Shown here: positions 63,780 to 64,000 of the stretch, piece after piece
Layout of the letters: every line of letters begins with the position of its first letter
How positions within the stretch are numbered: position 1 is the stretch's first letter
Assembly: GCA_034509925.1 (NCBI GenBank)
Contig: CM067534.1
Location: forward strand, 4,347,501-4,411,500
Direction: 5' to 3'
DNA: 64,000 nt
From: Hirudinaria manillensis
Lineage: Eukaryota; Annelida; Clitellata; Hirudinida; Hirudinidae
Notes under the pieces: generated by a model
The model's database searches: none
Told to the model about the DNA's origin: nothing
The model's input: the letters and a program-made list of their open reading frames with translations, nothing else
Program-made: the position numbers and the translations under genes

Positions 63780-64000
63780 GTGGGACCTGTTGATAAATAT
63801 TCTTATCTCGTTTATATTTTAATAATTTTGTTGAATTTAATTTAAAATGTGAATAAAATTGTTCAAATTATTTAAGGACTTCATGTATAATAATAAATAA
63901 CATGTATATGTATGTATGTATGTATATATTCTATGTTACTATATATGTATCATATTATACTAATAAAGTCTTTATATTATGATTATAAATGACGATCATA
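63780..64000. other. Presumed DAGL intron with TATG repeat
   Basis: AT-rich end of the window with a TATG/TATA microsatellite at about 63901-63929. No exon was recognised. Confidence 0.5.
63901..63929. repeat. TATG tetranucleotide microsatellite
   Basis: About six TATG units flanked by TATA. Confidence 0.8.

Noticed and set aside
1..64000. tRNA or rRNA genes, transposase or reverse-transcriptase remnants, prokaryotic defence systems
   Set aside because: None was recognised on reading; a tRNAscan-SE and RepeatMasker run would be needed to exclude small or decayed examples.

Overview
The window looks like nuclear DNA of an invertebrate animal, most likely a protostome and plausibly a lophotrochozoan. 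It is AT-rich. Every gene is split by GT-AG introns, many of them 50-150 nt. It carries metazoan families (HCN channel, CBL, GPS2, ARMC8, enkurin, diacylglycerol lipase) and a short interstitial run of the animal telomere repeat CCCTAA. No bacterial operon, prophage, CRISPR array or recognisable transposon was seen. The exact phylum cannot be settled by eye. All exon borders were read by eye. In each model I checked that exon lengths and splice phases join into one open frame.

Left part (1-31.5 kb) is gene-poor, with long introns and many triplet and tetranucleotide microsatellites. It holds the 5' half of an HCN-type cyclic-nucleotide-gated channel (minus, 5571-2276, running off the left edge or into unseen exons), a 248-aa coiled-coil protein (minus, 7361-6406), a 371-aa orphan protein with a nuclear-localisation-like patch (plus, 8799-11600), and a single-pass receptor-like protein with a SUEL/galactose-binding lectin domain, a CUB-like domain, a small Cys/Trp module, a transmembrane helix and a Cys-rich tail (plus, 17498/17658-28534).

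Right part (31.5-64 kb) is gene-dense: ARMC8 (plus, 20 exons, 679 aa), a CBL ubiquitin ligase with TKB, RING and UBA (minus, 12 exons, about 744 aa), GPS2 (plus), a PRA1/RABAC1-type protein (plus, 165 aa), a 1005-aa membrane protein with 13 EB/EGF-like modules, a SEA-like domain, EGF, a transmembrane helix and a PDZ-ligand-like C-terminus (minus), an unassigned 511-aa helical protein (plus, 13 exons), a higher-order minisatellite (57720-58046), a 138-aa zinc-finger protein (plus), enkurin (minus, 256 aa) and the first 343 residues of a diacylglycerol lipase (plus, running off the right edge).

Three gene pairs are divergent and may share control regions: CBL/GPS2 (about 0.75 kb), the EB-module gene and the 511-aa gene (about 1.4 kb), and enkurin/DAGL (about 0.5 kb). 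Two pairs are tail-to-tail: ARMC8/CBL and PRA1/EB-module gene. Functions range over ion conduction, ubiquitin ligation (ARMC8 and CBL, in unrelated complexes), nuclear corepression (GPS2), Rab/ER trafficking (PRA1), cilia (enkurin) and endocannabinoid synthesis (DAGL). This is an ordinary eukaryotic assortment, not a functional cluster. The best candidates for undescribed biology are the EB-module membrane protein, the lectin/CUB receptor, the 511-aa protein and the small zinc-finger gene.
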